DNA of 64,000 bases from CAZZCU01 sp964652825 (GCA_964652825.1 CAZZCU010000003.1:124001-188000); one strand, 5' to 3'; numbered from the stretch's first letter, positions 47,207 to 57,096 are shown. Notes: a model not told the origin generated them from the sequence alone. Translations and numbers: made by a program.

Positions 47207-49462
47207 TTAGCTGGCAGCCTTGGGAACGAGGTCGCTCGCACCTAAATTAACACCGTTGCGTTCTTCGGCGGGCATGGCGACGCCTCCGATGGTGATTTGA
47301 CAATTGTCGGCAAGATTACCAGAAACCATCAATTTAGATCCGGCATTGTATTTGCCACCGCTACCAGCCGCGGCGATAATGAGTTTCTTGAGCTTGCTAA
47401 TGATTCTATCGGCTTTCGTCAGACGCAGGCGCAAGTCTTTCTTTTGATGCACGTGATGCGTGGTGAGCTGGTTGGCTTTGCGTTTTTCCAGTGTCGTTAA
47501 TGCCTGGCGATCTTGATCTTGAACAGCCGTGACTCTTTCCAGGCGGGCTTTGTGTCGTCGTTCACGCATGACAGGGCCAGGATTGCTGCCGACTTCCAAA
47601 ATTGTTACTGCGCCATCGCTACGGCCAACGCGTGGGCTGTTGAGGGAGCCGCCGCAGATAATATGACCACCGATGATCATGCCGTCACTATTGGTGATAT
47701 TAATGGCGCCGTTAGCCATGATTCTGCTTGCCACCAAGCCGCGCGCGACATTGAGATCGCCGCCGGTACGCAGACGGGAGTTTTGTACGAAATCAACTTG
47801 AATATTGCCCTTGGCAACAATGCTGGCCTCGCCGCTGCTGGTAATCCCGCCTGTAATCATAATCGAGCCGCCGCAATATATTGTTCCGCCCATGACGCTG
47901 CCGTCGATTTTGAGATCGCCGCCGACGTGCAAGAGTGCGCCGGTCTCAACATTGCCTTTTACTTCGACGTTGCCGGCAAAGATAATGTTGCCACTGGAAA
48001 GATTGACGTCGCCATTATGCACCAGCGATTTACTCAGCCGGATTGTAATCGGCGACCCTTCAATGACTTCGGGTAAGCCGGCAAAACGCGCGTAAAACTG
48101 ATCGCCGCTTTCGACGACACCGTTGCCGGCGCCAACCGCTAGACCTTCGCCGCGCGGTGGTACGGATTCTTGACCAAAAATGTCGCGACCGATCATTGGT
48201 GCGGTTTTGTAGCGAACTTCGGCCACCAATTGATCTTTAACGACGATGTTGCGCTGTTGTTGTGCACGCATATCGAGCGTACTATTGTCGGCGTTGCTGT
48301 CGCTATCCTTGTAACACAAGTGCAGATATGGTCCGATCCCTGGGACACTTGCTTGACCCTTGGCGACCACAACGCCTTTCAACGATAGTTTGGCTTTAAC
48401 TTTCTTGTCGAACTCAGCAAAGTCCTCGATCATGGCGTTCTCGTCGATGCCGGCTGCTCGTAGTATTTCGCTGAGCCAGGTTTTATCAATAGGTTGCTTT
48501 GCATCCTTATAGACTTTTGGATCAAAGAAGGCGAATTTCGCGGTCATCGCCGTGTCATCCCACTCTATCTGCCAGCCATAGTCTGGTGAGGTGGGATAGA
48601 TACCGCGTTTTGCCTGCACGGCGGCTTTCTTGCGCACGCCAACTTTTGGCGAGCCACTGGCGGCAGCGAGTTGTACGAATGGTAGATCGAGCCCCAAAAC
48701 TTCCGGTCCGGCGAGTGCGGCGTTTAGATTCGCAATGACTTCTTGGTCCAAGGGTTTGATCCTGGTCTCCAGCGTTGAGGCTTTCTCGGCAGCGTCTTTA
48801 ATTTCCTGGATCAGTCGTTGCACGTTCTCGGGATTCAAAAAATAAACGAGATCATAAGCATGCAGTGTGATTTCTTCGCGCAAGCGATTCAGCAAAAGTT
48901 TATATGGATGCTGTGCATCATCCGGTTTGGTGTCCGGTGTTGCAGTTGAGCGAATGGGCAGCTTACTAATAGCACGGCCGTGTTGCGCAGCGTAAAGTGC
49001 GCCATATACTTGCGCCTGGCAGGCGTAGCCAGGCAAATTCAATTCTCGAGCTTTATTTGCGATCACGATTTTTAACCATTCGAGTCGCCATGGTTTAACA
49101 ATTTCAGGTTTGTTCGGCAGAGATAAAAGAAAGAGATGATCCGCATCGGTCGGAGGATGGAGTTCAACACCAGGCAGGTCTGGTGCGCCGGCTGCTACTG
49201 AGACTGAGAAGACTGTCGTACTGGTGGCAAATGTTGGTCCTTCACGAACTTTACTCCACAATGTTTCTAAACGTTCACCGTAAGTGCGAATGTATTTAAT
49301 TTCACCATTTTGTTTTGCGGTATTTAACCGGGCCTCTGCATTTTGTAACAGCTCCGGTGGTGGTTTTTCGTTGGCATCCGCATCGGCTTTAGTAAAGCTC
49401 ACCCGTACGCGGAACAACTTCGCGCTGTAACTTAGCGTTGGTTTGGCTTTAGGCGAATCCAT
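47207..49462 (-). CDS. DUF342/FapA-like beta-helix protein, copy 1
   Basis: This 751-residue cytoplasmic-looking protein has no signal peptide. An N-terminal extension of about 400 residues (SYSAKLFRVRVSFTKADAD, AAGAPDLPG, REEITLHAYDLVYF) is followed by the DUF342/FapA right-handed beta-helix. The latter is recognised by DGSVMGGTIYCGGSIMITGG and repeats of GNIIFAGNVEVKGNVETG. A C-terminal coiled-coil stretch (about 640-700) ends it. FapA affects cell-pole or flagellar placement in Vibrio. A paralogue lies at 57234-59495. The ATG at 49462 has GAGGG 7 bases upstream; an in-frame start at 49501 is less likely. Confidence 0.75.
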   Translation of the reverse strand: MDSPKAKPTLSYSAKLFRVRVSFTKADADANEKPPPELLQNAEARLNTAKQNGEIKYIRTYGERLETLWSKVREGPTFATSTTVFSVSVAAGAPDLPGVELHPPTDADHLFLLSLPNKPEIVKPWRLEWLKIVIANKARELNLPGYACQAQVYGALYAAQHGRAISKLPIRSTATPDTKPDDAQHPYKLLLNRLREEITLHAYDLVYFLNPENVQRLIQEIKDAAEKASTLETRIKPLDQEVIANLNAALAGPEVLGLDLPFVQLAAASGSPKVGVRKKAAVQAKRGIYPTSPDYGWQIEWDDTAMTAKFAFFDPKVYKDAKQPIDKTWLSEILRAAGIDENAMIEDFAEFDKKVKAKLSLKGVVVAKGQASVPGIGPYLHLCYKDSDSNADNSTLDMRAQQQRNIVVKDQLVAEVRYKTAPMIGRDIFGQESVPPRGEGLAVGAGNGVVESGDQFYARFAGLPEVIEGSPITIRLSKSLVHNGDVNLSSGNIIFAGNVEVKGNVETGALLHVGGDLKIDGSVMGGTIYCGGSIMITGGITSSGEASIVAKGNIQVDFVQNSRLRTGGDLNVARGLVASRIMANGAINITNSDGMIIGGHIICGGSLNSPRVGRSDGAVTILEVGSNPGPVMRERRHKARLERVTAVQDQDRQALTTLEKRKANQLTTHHVHQKKDLRLRLTKADRIISKLKKLIIAAAGSGGKYNAGSKLMVSGNLADNCQITIGGVAMPAEERNGVNLGASDLVPKAAS

Positions 49463-49574
49463 AACTTTTCCCTCGCTATGAAGATCGGAGTAGGGGGGCA
49501 AAACTTAAGTTTTTCTTATAAAATCCATTAATATTAGGTAGTTAAGTGGTCATTGGCGGATGGGATCTGAATAC

Positions 49575-49605
49575 CAAAAAAACGACCCGCAAATTTGCGG
49601 GTCGT
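49575..49605 (-). terminator. Terminator downstream of the barrel protein gene
   Basis: The minus strand has ACGACCCGCAAATTTGCGGGTCGT, a perfect 24-base palindrome (49582-49605), followed by a run of seven T residues. It begins 41 bases after the stop at 49647 of the outer-membrane protein gene. It is also between that gene and the DUF342 gene downstream, so those two transcripts are separate. Confidence 0.88.
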
Positions 49606-49646
49606 CTGGCATTTGCTAAACAGCGAACAAGTGAAGATTGAGATTG

Positions 49647-50330
49647 TTAAAACATCATCCCCAAACCCATATCAAGTTTGGCAACGACCGGCTCGCTCAA
49701 GGCGTTACTAACTTTTCGTGCGCCGATAGCGGCATCAGTACCACTGGTCTCTTCAATAACTTGCTGCGAGACAATGCTTGGCAAGCCCACACCGGCGCCG
49801 AGGCGCGCCAGAAAACCGTTTTGCCAGACCCAGCGATAGCCTGCCGTCAGTGATGGTGTCACGGCGATTTGATTGGATCGCAAAACTTCGCTGTTATACT
49901 CCCAGCCAACGCGACTCTCACCGTAGTCAACGTTCATACCGCCATAAATGCTATTACCAATCGGATCGTTATAGTAGCGAACGCCGGTGCCCACTTCGTA
50001 GCCATAGCCGCTGCTGACCATCGGCTGATCTATTTGTGTATTTACAGCTCGCACATATTTTTGTGGGAGGTTGACATCAGCATAAGTGCCACCGACATTG
50101 ATTGTCCAATTACGACCAATGTACGTTTCAAATGACGCGCCTCCTGATGCCAGTCCGGGTGTCGCCGATATCAGTGATTCGACCGGACGAATCTCGATCG
50201 CGTTACGTTTTAGTCGGGGATTTGGCTCTGAGCGCACAGTGGACGTAACATCCTGACTAAACGCGGCTGTTGCATAAGTCGCCGCCAACATACCTATAAC
50301 CAACATTTGTCTGTGATTGAAGTATTTCAT
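49647..50330 (-). CDS. Outer-membrane beta-barrel protein
   Basis: This 227-residue protein has a signal peptide cleaved probably after AAFS. The mature protein has about eight amphipathic strands with aromatic girdles (e.g. WTINVGGTYADVNLP, GYGYEVGTGVRYYND, AVTPSLTAGYRWVW) and ends in a phenylalanine-terminated strand (LDMGLGMMF), the OMP assembly signal. It is likely a small porin-like or OprF-type barrel; the family is not certain. It is transcribed after an OmpA-type lipoprotein gene (33 bp), so the two are probably an envelope operon with the terminator downstream. Confidence 0.75.
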   Translation of the reverse strand: MKYFNHRQMLVIGMLAATYATAAFSQDVTSTVRSEPNPRLKRNAIEIRPVESLISATPGLASGGASFETYIGRNWTINVGGTYADVNLPQKYVRAVNTQIDQPMVSSGYGYEVGTGVRYYNDPIGNSIYGGMNVDYGESRVGWEYNSEVLRSNQIAVTPSLTAGYRWVWQNGFLARLGAGVGLPSIVSQQVIEETSGTDAAIGARKVSNALSEPVVAKLDMGLGMMF

Positions 50331-50363
50331 AGGCTAAACCACCTTTCCTTATTTCTAAGTTTA

Positions 50364-51164
50364 TTAGTGAGCTAAAATAGTTGCTGTGACTTTACGATCG
50401 AGCTGAAGTTCACCGCTCGATATGCCGCTTGCGCTTGACGGGTCAGCAGTTGCGCCAACAGCAACAGTCTTTATGCGATTTTCGTCTATGCCATGCGCTT
50501 TCAGTTCTTCAGCCACAGTTCGCAGTCGCGCTGCCGATAAACGTTGGTTGAGTGTTGCCGAGCCGCGTGGATCAGCAAAGCCTTCAAGCGTGACTTCGAG
50601 ATTCTCGTTTTTTTTCAACAACTCGGCGAGCTGTTGAATTTCCGGACGATAACGGGCGTTCAACGTCGTACTGCCGGTTGCAAAGAACGCAATTGGTTTG
50701 CCGATCCTAAAATCAGTCGGAGTAGCGCTCTCTTTTTCGAGAGTGGCAACATGAGTTGTTCGTTCCACCATACTGAGATATTCGCCGGAATTGGAGTCAT
50801 AGGCACGCATGTCTTTCACCAGCGTCACACTGCCATCGGCAATTTCTTTGGCTTCGTTAGCCAGCTTGATTGCGCCTTCTTGTTTGTCTCTTGCCTGCTC
50901 CACGTTGCCGTCCGCCTGATAGGATGCCGATTCATCAAGCATCTTTAGCGATGCGGCAAATTTTCGCTCAGCTGCTTCCATTGCCGATGGCATATAGTCT
51001 TCGACATCCACACTTTTAGCCGCATCAAGTGCGGTTTTGGCAGATTTGATTTCGACGGGAGCCTGATCACTCACCGTTTGACAAGCTAAAAGCCCAAGCA
51101 TTGGTAGCATCAGCATCGCCACATATAGTCTCTGATATTTGCGAGAACATTCGCGCGAATTCAT
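50364..51164 (-). CDS. OmpA-family lipoprotein with a DUF4398-like helical region
   Basis: This 266-residue lipoprotein has lipobox GLLAC (Gln at +2), a helical N-terminal section typical of DUF4398 (AKTALDAAKSVDVEDYMPSA), and a C-terminal OmpA domain. NLEVTLEGFADPRGSATLN is the peptidoglycan-binding signature (Asp and Arg). It likely tethers the outer membrane to the cell wall. The ATG at 51164 has AGGAGA 6 bases upstream; the frame is open further upstream but without a binding site. It precedes the barrel gene. Confidence 0.85.
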   Translation of the reverse strand: MNSRECSRKYQRLYVAMLMLPMLGLLACQTVSDQAPVEIKSAKTALDAAKSVDVEDYMPSAMEAAERKFAASLKMLDESASYQADGNVEQARDKQEGAIKLANEAKEIADGSVTLVKDMRAYDSNSGEYLSMVERTTHVATLEKESATPTDFRIGKPIAFFATGSTTLNARYRPEIQQLAELLKKNENLEVTLEGFADPRGSATLNQRLSAARLRTVAEELKAHGIDENRIKTVAVGATADPSSASGISSGELQLDRKVTATILAH

Positions 51165-51329
51165 ACAGTGTCTCCTAATTCCTACGGGTTGATTTATAAC
51201 TGACATTAATAGATGCATCCTCTTGCTAAACCTCGGCCGAAGTTTTGCAACAAGTGTTCCAGCACTCACACAATTTTTAAATGCGCGAGCACTGCAAGAA
51301 ATTATCTATGCATGTGTTGTTAGGTTTTT

Positions 51330-52169
51330 TTACTTAACGCTTTGCTTGCGGAAGAAGGCGAGCATTTTTTCCCAGCCGTCTTTTGCCGATTTTTCATCGT
51401 AAGCAGGTCGGTAATCAGCATGGAAGCCATGCTGTGCTCCAGGATAGATAATGATTCTTGCGCCGCTGCTGCCTTGTGCGAGAGAGCGTTCCATTTCGCG
51501 TAAATCCTCCAGCGGGATGCCGGCATCTTTTTCGCCATAGAGACCAAGAACAGGTACTTTTAATGTCTTGGCGATATCGATGGGGAATTTGCTTTGGTTG
51601 GCTGTTACTTCGCCCTTGATCTTGCCATACCATGCGACGCCGGCTTTGACTTTTGGGTTGTGTGCGGCGTACATCCATGTCGCAGTTCCGCCCCAACAAA
51701 AGCCGGTAATACCTAATTTAGTGGCATCCGTGTTTTTTTGTTGCTGCAACCAGCTCGCAGTTGCATCCAGATCCGACAGAACCTGATCGTATTTTACTTT
51801 GTTGACGATGGTGCTTCTCAATTGATTGATGTCAGCAATTTTAGTCGCATCACCCTGACGAAAATAAAGAGAGGGGGCGACCGCGACGTAGCCGGCATTT
51901 GCCAATCGTCGACAAACATCCTTGATGTACTCGTGCAGACCAAAAATTTCCTGAACAACCATGATGCACGGTAGCTTGCGCCCTGATTTCGGCATTGCCA
52001 CATAGGCGGGCATTTTACCGCCATCGTTCACAGGAATAACGATATCTTTGCCGATTAAGCCATCTGCCGATGTCGAAATCGCAAAAGCAGTGATTGGCGA
52101 AACGGCGAGTGCATAGCCCATGCTGCTGACGATAAAGTCTCTGCGGGTAAGATCATTGTCGGTGGGCAT
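51330..52169 (-). CDS. Dienelactone hydrolase family protein with Tat signal
   Basis: This 279-residue alpha/beta hydrolase carries a twin-arginine motif (TRRDFIVSS), which predicts Tat export. The catalytic set is Cys in GFCWGG, Asp in GEKDAGIP, and His in AQHGFHADY, the Cys-Asp-His triad of carboxymethylenebutenolidase-like enzymes. The real substrate is not predictable. The ATG at 52169 has AAGGA 6 bases upstream. It is divergent from the Gfo/Idh/MocA gene with about 90 bp between. Confidence 0.85.
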   Translation of the reverse strand: MPTDNDLTRRDFIVSSMGYALAVSPITAFAISTSADGLIGKDIVIPVNDGGKMPAYVAMPKSGRKLPCIMVVQEIFGLHEYIKDVCRRLANAGYVAVAPSLYFRQGDATKIADINQLRSTIVNKVKYDQVLSDLDATASWLQQQKNTDATKLGITGFCWGGTATWMYAAHNPKVKAGVAWYGKIKGEVTANQSKFPIDIAKTLKVPVLGLYGEKDAGIPLEDLREMERSLAQGSSGARIIIYPGAQHGFHADYRPAYDEKSAKDGWEKMLAFFRKQSVK

Positions 52170-52260
52170 GGCGATTCCTTTCTTTGGCGCTGGCATTAGT
52201 TGTTGAGCCTGGCATATGGCTTGCAGTCTCTGGTTTTTGTGTACCAGGAAAGGGGACGTT

Positions 52261-53382
52261 ATGTCACAACAATCAGAAGAGAAGCAAATACGCTACGCGG
52301 TGGTCGGTCTTGGCTACATAGCGCAGGTAGCAGTCTTGCCGGCTTTTGCGCATGCCAAATCCAATTCCGTTCTGCAGGCTTTGGTATCCGATGATCCAAT
52401 TAAGTTGAAGAAGCTGGGTGAGAAGTATGGTGTCAGCATGCTTTACAGTTATGACCAATATCGTGAATGTCTGGAGAGTGGCGAAATTGACGCAGTTTAT
52501 ATCGCTCTGCCTAACAGCATGCACGCTGATTTCTCAATCCTCGCTGCTAATCACGGGGTTCACGTATTGTGCGAAAAGCCTCTTGCTGCAACGGTAGATG
52601 AATGCGAACGCATGATCAGCGCTACCGAAGATCATGATGTCAAGCTTATGACTGCCTATCGCTTGCACTTTGAAGAAGCTAACTTGGAAGCTATTGAGAT
52701 CATCAAATCAGGTAAAATCGGCGAGCCAAGAATGTTTAACTCGACATTCAGCATGCAGGTAAAAGACGGCAACATCCGCCTGCGTCGCGACCTCGGTGGA
52801 GGGCCTTTGCTTGATCTTGGTATCTACTGCTTGAACGCTGCGCGTTACATTCTTGGCAGCGAGCCGCTGGAAGTAACGACACTGGTCGGAAACATCGGCG
52901 AAAAGAGATTTTCCCGCGTTGAGGAAGCAGTGGCTGCATTGATGCGTTTCCCCAACGACTGCCTGGCGACTTTTATGTGCAGCTTTGGTGCTGCGGATGC
53001 CTCATTTTACCAAATCATTGGTACCGAAGGCGTACTGCGTGTAGAGCCGGCATTTGAGTATCAGGATTCGCTGGTGCATCATCTGACCAAAGACGGGAAA
53101 ACCAAGAAAAGGGCTTTCCAAAAACGCGATCAGTTCGCGGCTGAGTTGATTTATTTTTCTGAATGTATTCAGAAGAATCGCACACCAGAACCCTCGGGGC
53201 TGGAAGGTTTGGCGGATGTTAGGATCATCAATGCTATCTATGAATCCGCATATACCGGTGAGGCGGTGGCTATCGAGCCTCTGGTAAAACGCCTGCGACC
53301 TACCAAAAAACAGGAGATTCATCGTCCGCCTGTACGCTTTGAGCCCCAACTGGTACACGCGGAAAGTCCTGGAATTTCATGA
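52261..53382 (+). CDS. Gfo/Idh/MocA-family oxidoreductase
   Basis: This 373-residue NAD(P)-dependent dehydrogenase has an N-terminal Rossmann motif YAVVGLGYIAQVAVLPAF, then the VLCEKPLAA segment (catalytic Lys of EKP) and the GGGPLLDLGIYCLNAARY segment with the tyrosine and Asp typical of the family. It acts on sugars or related polyols; the substrate cannot be fixed. The ATG at 52261 has AAAGGGG upstream. The DEAD-box gene starts 111 bp downstream. Confidence 0.85.
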   Translation: MSQQSEEKQIRYAVVGLGYIAQVAVLPAFAHAKSNSVLQALVSDDPIKLKKLGEKYGVSMLYSYDQYRECLESGEIDAVYIALPNSMHADFSILAANHGVHVLCEKPLAATVDECERMISATEDHDVKLMTAYRLHFEEANLEAIEIIKSGKIGEPRMFNSTFSMQVKDGNIRLRRDLGGGPLLDLGIYCLNAARYILGSEPLEVTTLVGNIGEKRFSRVEEAVAALMRFPNDCLATFMCSFGAADASFYQIIGTEGVLRVEPAFEYQDSLVHHLTKDGKTKKRAFQKRDQFAAELIYFSECIQKNRTPEPSGLEGLADVRIINAIYESAYTGEAVAIEPLVKRLRPTKKQEIHRPPVRFEPQLVHAESPGIS

Positions 53383-53493
53383 GGTAGCATCGGCTCCCTT
53401 GCCGCGTACCAAAATATTTGAATTCGGCCTCTGCTTTTTAGGCGAAACATGATACTTGAGGTGCCCTTCGATATCTAAAGCAACGAGGCTCTC

Positions 53494-54960
53494 TTGGACT
53501 CATTTTCGCAACTTAAACTTAGTACCGCTATCAGCAAAGCCATCAAGGACCTTGGGTATGAAACCCCCAGTCCGATTCAGGCAAGTACTTTACCTATTCT
53601 ATTGAGTCGCAAGACTGATTTTATCGGTCAGGCCGCCACCGGTACTGGCAAGACCGCGGCCTTTGGTATTCCGTTGGTTGAACGTATCGATCCGGCTAAG
53701 GCAGCGGTTCAGGGTTTGATTCTATGTCCTACGCGTGAGCTGGCGATGCAGGTGGCTGGTCAGATCGATCTCCTCGGCAAGTATAAAGGCGTGGAAACGG
53801 TAGCGATCTACGGTGGCGCGGCTTATGACCCGCAAATTCGTGGACTCAAGCAAGGGCGCGCGATCGTGGTGGGGACGCCGGGTCGTATATTGGATCATCT
53901 CAAGCGTGGCACGTTGAAGCTTAACGCCGTAAAAACCATTATCCTGGACGAAGCCGACGAGATGATTTCGATGGGTTTCAAAGAGGATCTTGAAACTATT
54001 CTGGAAGCGATTCCCTCAGAAGACGTTAACACCTGGCTGTTTTCCGCAACCTTGAGTGCGCCTGTCCGCCAGGTTGCCGAAAAGTACCTAGATAATCCCG
54101 AGCGCGTCTCCATTAATCGTGGCGAAATGCTCTCGGCAACCGTTGAACAGATTTATTACGCAACACACGAAGGCAATAAACCAGAGGTTCTTTGCAAGAT
54201 CATTGACGCCTCCGATGAGTTTTATGGTTTGATATTCTGTCAGACGAAAGCCTTGGTCACTGAGTTGACCAAATACATGCAAAACCGGGGTTTTAAGGTT
54301 GATTGCTTGCATGGTGATATGAATCAGGCGGCGCGCGAACGAACCATGGCTAGTTTTCGCGATCGTGAAACCAAAGTTTTGATTTGTACCGATGTCGCGT
54401 CGCGTGGTCTGGATGTCAAAGACGTCACGCATGTCGTTAACTATTCTCTGCCGCGCGAAATCGACGTGTATGTGCATCGGATTGGTCGCACCGCCCGTGG
54501 CGGTAAGGCTGGTTTGGCGATTAGTTTAGTGACGCCGACGCATCGCCACCTCATTCGTCGCATCGAGCAGGTGACCCGTGGCCAAATGATCGAAGGCCGG
54601 ATACCGGGTCGCCGCGAAATCGCTCTCAAGAAAGTAAGCCAGATGTTGACGTCGTTCAAAGACCAGTCCTGGCATGAACGTGCGATTCAGTCCATGAATG
54701 ATGATTGGCGCGCTGCTCTGGTGGGCATGGAAGCTGAGGAGATCGCCGGACGATTTTTATGTATGATGCTTGGTGATCTATTTACCGAGCGCGAACGTCC
54801 ACCACTACACGAACGTAGCGTTCGGGAGCCGCGTGACACTCGTAGCGAGTCACGGGAGCGCCGGCCTTCATACGACGCACCGCGTCATAAAAAACACGGC
54901 GCCAAATCGCCTAAGCGCTTTCAGGGCAAAAAGCATGAAAAACACAGCAAGCGGCGTTGA
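53494..54960 (+). CDS. DEAD-box RNA helicase, CsdA/DeaD-like
   Basis: This 488-residue helicase has all the core motifs: Q motif near PSPIQASTLP, ATGTGKTAAFG (Walker A), PTRELAMQ, GTPGR, LDEADEM (DEAD box), SATLS, TDVASRGLD and HRIGRTARGG. A C-terminal extension of about 100 residues resembles the dimerisation part of CsdA. A very basic tail rich in Lys/Arg/His (RRPSYDAPRHKKHGAKSPK) probably binds RNA. This suggests a role in ribosome assembly or mRNA decay, often cold-induced. The start is TTG at 53494, with GAGG 5 bases upstream. Confidence 0.9.
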   Translation: MDSFSQLKLSTAISKAIKDLGYETPSPIQASTLPILLSRKTDFIGQAATGTGKTAAFGIPLVERIDPAKAAVQGLILCPTRELAMQVAGQIDLLGKYKGVETVAIYGGAAYDPQIRGLKQGRAIVVGTPGRILDHLKRGTLKLNAVKTIILDEADEMISMGFKEDLETILEAIPSEDVNTWLFSATLSAPVRQVAEKYLDNPERVSINRGEMLSATVEQIYYATHEGNKPEVLCKIIDASDEFYGLIFCQTKALVTELTKYMQNRGFKVDCLHGDMNQAARERTMASFRDRETKVLICTDVASRGLDVKDVTHVVNYSLPREIDVYVHRIGRTARGGKAGLAISLVTPTHRHLIRRIEQVTRGQMIEGRIPGRREIALKKVSQMLTSFKDQSWHERAIQSMNDDWRAALVGMEAEEIAGRFLCMMLGDLFTERERPPLHERSVREPRDTRSESRERRPSYDAPRHKKHGAKSPKRFQGKKHEKHSKRR

Positions 54961-54990
54961 TTGCTTTTTGTCGTCGCCGCGGCGGCGGCA

Positions 54991-55998
54991 TTACCAATCC
55001 ATTAATATTTCCGGGCTGATTTTTTCTTGAGCAACCGGCTGACCATTGGTCATGGCAAGAGCTGTCTGATAACGCTCATTTCCGGGATCTTTTGCCAGGC
55101 ATTCACTGAATTTTTCTTTAGCGGCATCCATGGCACCGGTTTGGTATGCCACTAACCCTTGGTAGTATTTAACGACGTTCGATTCTGGATGTGCATTTTG
55201 CATTCGGCTAAGCATGTCTTGCATCTGTTCTTCCGTGCGTGCCTTAGTATGAATCGTCAAAATCTCTAGCTCCAGGCGATTCTCCTTGTCCTGATTAAAG
55301 CCACGCTGCTGAATCGTTTCTGTAGTCTTCCAGAATTCCTGCCAAGCTTGATCGTGATCAACTTCTGCCTCGGCGTCACGCAAGCTATAGTAATTATTGA
55401 TGGCGATGAACTTATACGCTGGATAGTAATCAGGTTCCAGTTCGACAAGTCGTCTGGCAATGGCAATATTCTCCTCGCGAGCCGCCGTCGAAAATTCAGT
55501 TCTTAATTGCAGGCGCTCGACCAATAACAAAGGATCATGAATCGCTTCTAGTGGGACACTCTTGGCAATGCCGTTCATCAACAGAGTTCTTAGTACCGCA
55601 AAAGCCAATTCACATTCCTCGCGCGTTTTACACGAGGTTAAGACAGTGCTGGCTTCCTTGATATCCACGGCGATCGTGCAATTTGCGAGTGTGTCTTCGA
55701 TGACGTCATGCAAATTTGTTTCAGAGGTAATCTCATACATGGCATAGGCCGCGTTCATACATTTATTAGGAATGGCGATCTCGGTTGATGATCGTCTTGG
55801 TACAAAAGCCGACTTGAGTTTGGGTGGGCTTACCTTGTGTTGCGGAGTTATCGCCGCTGCGCCTTCAGGAGTTGCTGGTTCATCGAGAAGTTGTTCTGTG
55901 AGTGTGTGGTCGTTATGTTTATTACTGCGATGGATTTGCAGAAAAACTAACGTTCCAAAAACCAAGACCAACATGACTGCAATAGATGATCGCCGCAT
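54991..55998 (-). CDS. Membrane-anchored TPR-like protein
   Basis: This 335-residue protein starts with a single hydrophobic anchor (SIAVMLVLVFGTLVFLQI) and no cleavage site, so it probably faces the periplasm. The rest is alpha-helical. The C-terminal 120 residues look like TPR repeats (PESNVVKYYQGLVAYQTGAM followed by KEKFSECLAKDPGNERY). I cannot assign a family. A small secreted protein gene lies 34 bp upstream on the same strand. Confidence 0.7.
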   Translation of the reverse strand: MRRSSIAVMLVLVFGTLVFLQIHRSNKHNDHTLTEQLLDEPATPEGAAAITPQHKVSPPKLKSAFVPRRSSTEIAIPNKCMNAAYAMYEITSETNLHDVIEDTLANCTIAVDIKEASTVLTSCKTREECELAFAVLRTLLMNGIAKSVPLEAIHDPLLLVERLQLRTEFSTAAREENIAIARRLVELEPDYYPAYKFIAINNYYSLRDAEAEVDHDQAWQEFWKTTETIQQRGFNQDKENRLELEILTIHTKARTEEQMQDMLSRMQNAHPESNVVKYYQGLVAYQTGAMDAAKEKFSECLAKDPGNERYQTALAMTNGQPVAQEKISPEILMDW

Positions 55999-56032
55999 GC
56001 TGGCCTCGGATCGTTATGAAAAGTAAACCTTG

Positions 56033-56563
56033 TTAGCGACGGCTATGCTGACGCTGTTTATAGCCGCCGACATTCGGCACTGGCCGATTTCCTGGGAGGC
56101 CGGCGTAAAAGCTGTTCAGCGCGGCACTGCGTTTTTTCATATCGTGCGGGCTGCGAGCGATGCTTTTTGGTGCGCCCTGGATCTGATAAATTCTGTCATT
56201 TAAGTCGTTGGTGTTAATGCGACTGCGGCCATGGGGGCTACCGCCTAAAACGACATTCGGTACCGAATTGGGAAAATAGCGACCGTTGGGTGCCAAATAA
56301 CCATCTTGAAAGCGCACACCAACACCGTTTGTAGTGAAGATATTGTTGCCAACGCGTTTGGCATAGTAGTCGCCATCAGGGCTGACTACGGCGCCGGATG
56401 ATGTTCGATAGTAAGTGGTACCGGTGTCAAGGTTGACGCCGATATTGCGAGATGGTCGATGAATCAACTGGCCATAGGGTGTGACGTAGGTTTCTGCTTG
56501 GGCTTGTGCCCCGAACATAAACATCGTGATAAGGCTGCTCATTACGATTATTTGCTTCTGCAT
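56033..56563 (-). CDS. Small secreted Gly/Tyr-rich protein
   Basis: This 176-residue protein has a Sec signal (MFMFGAQAQA). The mature sequence is rich in Gly, Asn, Tyr and Ser and has loosely repeating units such as SSGAVVSPDGDYYAKRVG and GYLAPNGRYFPNS. No family recognised. The ATG at 56563 has GGGAGG 4 bases upstream; the frame extends to 56614 without a binding site. The repeats suggest an extended or fibrous structure; this is inference. Confidence 0.6.
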   Translation of the reverse strand: MQKQIIVMSSLITMFMFGAQAQAETYVTPYGQLIHRPSRNIGVNLDTGTTYYRTSSGAVVSPDGDYYAKRVGNNIFTTNGVGVRFQDGYLAPNGRYFPNSVPNVVLGGSPHGRSRINTNDLNDRIYQIQGAPKSIARSPHDMKKRSAALNSFYAGLPGNRPVPNVGGYKQRQHSRR

Positions 56564-56694
56564 AAAACCTCCCTCGTGGAAGTCATATTCTGCACAAAAA
56601 ATCCGCGTAATCAAGGCGATTCGGGTTTAACAAAGGATTCCGGGGCCTTGGAATTCATTGTTATCAATGCCTCGTAACCATTGGCCATCAATGC

Positions 56695-57096
56695 TTAGCA
56701 GGATTCATCCAAATCAATGGTGTAACGGGAAGCAGCGTTGTCGCCTTTCAAAAGTGGCTTTTCCAGAGTAATGCTGCAACCCCAAGCGCCGTCCAGACTA
56801 AAACGAACCATACCGCCTTTGGTGTTTTGCAGTTCGTCGACGGTGACTTCAATGCCGCTGCATGCTTGCTCGATATCAGCTTTAACTTGGGCGCGATCAA
56901 TGGTCGGGCTAAACGGAACGAGGATCTCGGCTTTCGTATAGTAGGTGTCATCGCACATCTGGGTGTCCTGATCGTAACCCTCCGGCTGATTCCAGTTAAC
57001 TTCAAAGACTCGGGTCAGGCCCTCATTGGCAAAAGCGCCTTGGGTGAAATTAAGGGAAACGAGGGCTAAAATAGCTGCTAATATAGTGGTACGCAC
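56695..57096 (-). CDS. Small secreted protein of unknown function
   Basis: This 133-residue protein has a signal peptide (ILALVSLNFTQGAFA). The mature part is short and beta-rich, with three to four Cys residues (MCDD, QACSG, WGCSI, DESC) that could pair as disulfides in the periplasm. No family recognised. GTG at 57096 has AGGAGG 6 bases upstream. It lies about 130 bp upstream of the small secreted-protein gene that precedes the TPR-like gene, all on the minus strand. Confidence 0.6.
   Translation of the reverse strand: MRTTILAAILALVSLNFTQGAFANEGLTRVFEVNWNQPEGYDQDTQMCDDTYYTKAEILVPFSPTIDRAQVKADIEQACSGIEVTVDELQNTKGGMVRFSLDGAWGCSITLEKPLLKGDNAASRYTIDLDESC

Noticed and set aside
54965..54985. 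GC-rich palindrome after the DEAD-box gene as a terminator
   Set aside because: It has no loop and no T-run on either side, so it is more likely compositional.
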